DNA from: Auanema rhodensis
Taxonomy: Eukaryota; Nematoda; Chromadorea; Rhabditida; Rhabditidae
Direction: 5' to 3'
DNA: 64,000 bases
NCBI GenBank assembly: GCA_964057225.1
Contig: OZ059898.1
Coordinates: 9,672,001-9,736,000 of the forward strand
The notes beneath the pieces were generated by a model, which saw only the letters and a list, made by a program, of their open reading frames with translations, had not been told where the DNA came from and ran no database searches. The translations under genes were made by a program, and so were the position numbers. Below are positions 61,260 through 64,000 of the stretch, in pieces; position 1 is the first letter of the stretch, and the number at the start of each line of letters is the position of its first letter.

Positions 61260-61330
61260 TGCATCGGCCGGGAATCGAACCCGGGTCGCCCGCGTGGCAG
61301 GCGAGCATTCTACCACTGAACCACCGATGC
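61260..61330 (-). tRNA. tRNA-Gly-GCC: tRNA-Gly(GCC), intact
   Basis: Majority gene body with gtcttcat and gatatattttt. Third member of the 37776 and 43487 set, 17,773 bp from the latter. Confidence 0.95.
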
Positions 61331-61381
61331 TTCGAAAATGTTAGATTGTTTCCGAAAAATTATGAAAAGTCAAGTTCTACT

Positions 61382-64000
61382 GATTTGAAGAGAATTGTAA
61401 GTTTTAGAAAATAATTAAAAATTAGTTCTCTCTACTATTTACTGATTGTCAGCTAAAATATGGTAACAGTTTTTATAAAAAGTTTCCATGATTAGGATTA
61501 AACAAAAAAAAGAATTAAAGAGAAACACTTTTTGTTTACTTATTTGATTATAATACTTGAATTTCCAAAAACAGTAGAATAAAATTGAGAAAGCGACAAA
61601 AACAGTTGAACGATTTGAAGAGAATTGTAAGTTTTAGAAAAGAATTAAAGTTCAGCTATCTCTACTATTAACTGATTAACGGCTAAAATAAGGTAACAGT
61701 TTTTATTGAAAGTTTCCGTGATTGAGATAACACAAAGAAAAAAAAATCAAAGAGAAACACTTCCTTCTTGTTTACTTATTTGATTATAACACTTGAAATT
61801 CCAACAAAACTAAAGTAAAACTGTTAAAGCGAGTAAAACTGTTGAACGATTTGGAGACAATTGTAAGTTTAAGAAAAGAATTAAAGTTTAGCTTTGTCTA
61901 CTATTAACTGATTATCGGCTGAAATATGGTGACAGTTTTTTTTTAAAAGTTTTCATGATTAGGATTAAACAAAAAAAAGAATCAAAAAGAAACACTTCTT
62001 GTTTACTTATTTGATTATAATACTTGAAATTCCAAAAACAGTAGAATAAAATTGAGAAAGCGACAAAAACAGTTGAACGATTTGAAGAGAATTGTAAGTT
62101 TTAGAAAATAATTAAAAATTAGTTCTCTCTACTATTAACTGATTGTCGGCTAAAATATGGTAACAGTTTTTATAAAAAGTTTCCATGATTAGGATTAAAC
62201 AAAAAAAAGAATTAAAGAGAAACACTTTTTGTTTACTTATTTGATTATAATACTTGAAATTCCAAAAACAGTAGAATAAAATTGAGAAAGCGACAAAAAC
62301 AGTTGAACGATTTGAAGAGAATTGTAAGTTTTAGAAAATAATTAAAAATTAGTTCTCTCTACTATTAACTGATTGTCGGCTAAAATATGGTAACAGTTTT
62401 TATAAAAAGGTTCCATGATTAGGACTAAACAAAAAAAAGAATCAAAAAGAAACACTTCTTGTTTACTTACTTGATTATAATACTTGAAATTCCAAAAACA
62501 GTAAAATAAAATTGAGAAAGCGACAAAAACAGTTGAACGATTTGAAGACAATTGTAAGTTTTAGAAAAGAATTAAAGTTCAGCTATCTCTACTATTAACT
62601 GACTATCGGCTAAAATAAGGTAACAGTTTTTATTGAAAGTTTCCATGATTAAGATTAAACAAAGAAAAAAATCAGAGAGAAACACTTCTTGTTTACTTAC
62701 TTGATTATAATACTTGAAATGCCAACAAAAGTAAAGTAAAACTGTTAAAGCGAGTAAAACTGTTGAACAATTTGAAGACAATTGTAAGTTTAAGAAAAGA
62801 ATTAAAGTTTAGCTTTGTCTACTATTAACTGAATGTCGGCTAAAATATGGTAACAGTTTTTATCAAAAGTTTCCATGATTAAGATTAAACAAAGAAAAAA
62901 AATCAAAAAGAAACACTTCTTGTTTACTTACTTGATTATAATACTTGAAATTCCAAAAACAGTAGAATAAAATTGAGAAAGCGACAAAAACAGTTGAACG
63001 ATTTGAAGAGAATTGTAAGTTGAAGAAAAAATTAAAGTTTAGCTCTCTCTACTATTAACTGAATGTCGGCTAAAATATAGTAACAGTTTTTATTAAAAGT
63101 TTCCATGATTAAGATTAAACAAAGAAAAAAAATCAAAGAAAAACACTTCTTGTTTACTAATTTGATCATAACACTTGAAATGCCAACAAAAGTAAAGTAA
63201 AACTGTTAAAGCGAGTAAAACTGTTGAACAATTTGAAGACAATTGTAAGTTGAAGAAAAAAATTAAAGTTTAGCTCTCTCTACTATTAACTGAATGTCGG
63301 CTAAAATATGGTAACAGTTTTTATCAAAAGTTTCCATGATTAAGATTGAACAAAGAAAAAAAATCAAAAAGAAACACTTCTTGTTTACTTACTTGATTAT
63401 AATACTTGAAATTCCAAAAACAGTAGAATAAAATAGAGAAAACGACAAAAACAGTTGAACGATTTGAAGACAATTGTAAGTTTTAGAAAATAATTAAAAA
63501 TTAGTTCTCTCTACTATTAACTGATTGTCGGCTAAAATATGGTAACAGTTTTTATAAAAAGGTTCCATGATTAGGACTAAACAAAAAAAAGAATCAAAAA
63601 GAAACACTTCTTGTTTACTTACTTGATTATAATACTTGAAATTCAAAAAAAAGTAAAAAACAATTGAGAAAGCGACATAAACAGTTGAAAGATTTGAAGA
63701 GAATTGTAAGTTTCAGAAAAGAATTAAAGTTCAGCTATCTCTACTTTTAACTGATTAACGGCTAAAATAAGGTAACAGTTTTTATTGAAAGTTTCCGTGA
63801 TTGAGATTAAACAAAAAAAAAAATCAAAGAGAAACACTTCTTGTTTACTTACTTGATTATAATACTTGAAATTCCAAAAACAGTAGAATAAAATAGAGAA
63901 AACGACAAAAACAGTTGAACGATTTGAAGACAATTGTAAGTTTTAGAAAATAATTAAAAATTAGTTCTCTCTACTATTAACTGATTGTCGGCTAAAATAT
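61382..64000. repeat. Run of about 11.4 satellite monomers to the window edge
   Basis: Monomers only; the last is cut by the edge. Confidence 0.93.

Larger units (their letters stand above)
1..64000. repeat. Satellite array of 230-231 bp monomers with embedded tRNA-Gly cassettes
   Basis: The window is a single tandem array. Landmark strings such as tactattaactgatt, gtttccatgatt and gaaacactt recur every 230-231 bp from first base to last, always in the same orientation. Subtracting the 32 tRNA cassettes leaves about 254 monomers. The plus strand is A-rich, with a 6- to 11-nt A-tract near the middle of each monomer. The GC-rich patches are the tRNA bodies. No unique sequence, transposon end or other gene interrupts the array, and it continues past both edges. 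I do not recognise the satellite family. Confidence 0.98.
59590..64000. repeat. Third copy of the 5.7-kb block (offset 17,773 from 41.82-46.23 kb)
   Basis: Matches 41817-46227 throughout, including catggttaag, gatttggagac, six-A gaagaaaaaatt, attgaacaaag and ttgaaagattt. It carries gatttggagac, which the first unit lacks, so it is closer to the second unit of the 5,711-bp duplication. It runs off the window edge. Confidence 0.88.

Noticed and set aside
1-64000. CRISPR array (regular repeats with spacers)
   Set aside because: The repeated unit is 230 bp with no unique spacers, the sequence carries a eukaryotic tRNA, and no cas-like gene is present.
1-64000. SINE family derived from tRNA-Gly
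   Set aside because: The cassettes have no poly-A or SINE body downstream of the tRNA, no independent target duplications, and are all at one monomer phase, which fits array amplification and not dispersed retroposition.

Overview
The whole 64 kb window is one uninterrupted eukaryotic tandem-repeat array, and both window edges lie inside it. I find no protein-coding gene, transposon, rRNA, CRISPR array or operon. The array has two parts: about 254 head-to-tail copies of an AT-rich satellite monomer of 230-231 bp, and 32 copies of a cassette (about 172 bp, or 147 bp when deleted) carrying a tRNA-Gly gene with anticodon GCC. All 32 cassettes lie on the minus strand.

Organism: the tRNA body has eukaryotic A and B boxes, no encoded CCA, no intron and a run of T as Pol III terminator. 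From memory it resembles the animal, and especially invertebrate, tRNA-Gly(GCC) family. An AT-rich invertebrate is my best guess; the sequence does not fix the species.

Layout: every cassette sits at the same phase of the monomer, between a monomer ending in gttgaac and one starting in gatttgaag. The stretch between neighbouring cassettes always fits a whole number of monomers (2 to 24). Of the 32 tRNA loci, 22 are full length (16 identical in the gene body, 3 with a T-stem change, 2 with a variable-loop change, 1 with a change at nucleotide 1). Ten carry the same 25-nt deletion that removes the T arm, the B box and most of the 3' side of the anticodon stem. All ten lie left of 34.3 kb.

Regions: 1-5 kb is cassette-dense, with a 1,475-bp higher-order repeat (HOR) and T-stem-mutant tRNAs. 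At 5-15 kb truncated tRNAs dominate, with a 1,761-bp HOR. At 14-34 kb there is a large duplicated block (offset about 15.57 kb) and 1,560-bp HORs. At 35.6-46.8 kb there is a 5,711-bp tandem duplication. At 46.6-51.3 kb there is a 2,478-bp HOR; 51.3-54.6 kb holds monomers only. At 54.1-57.6 kb there is a 1,733-bp HOR. From 59.6 kb to the end the window repeats 41.8-46.2 kb (offset 17,773 bp).

Interpretation (inference): a tRNA-bearing long variant of a satellite monomer has been spread and partly homogenised by unequal crossing-over and gene conversion. The intact tRNA genes look transcribable by Pol III. The truncated set has lost its B box and is probably dead or makes an unusual short RNA. 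The array could serve as a tRNA-Gly dosage reservoir, or as satellite chromatin punctuated by Pol III genes; the sequence alone does not decide.
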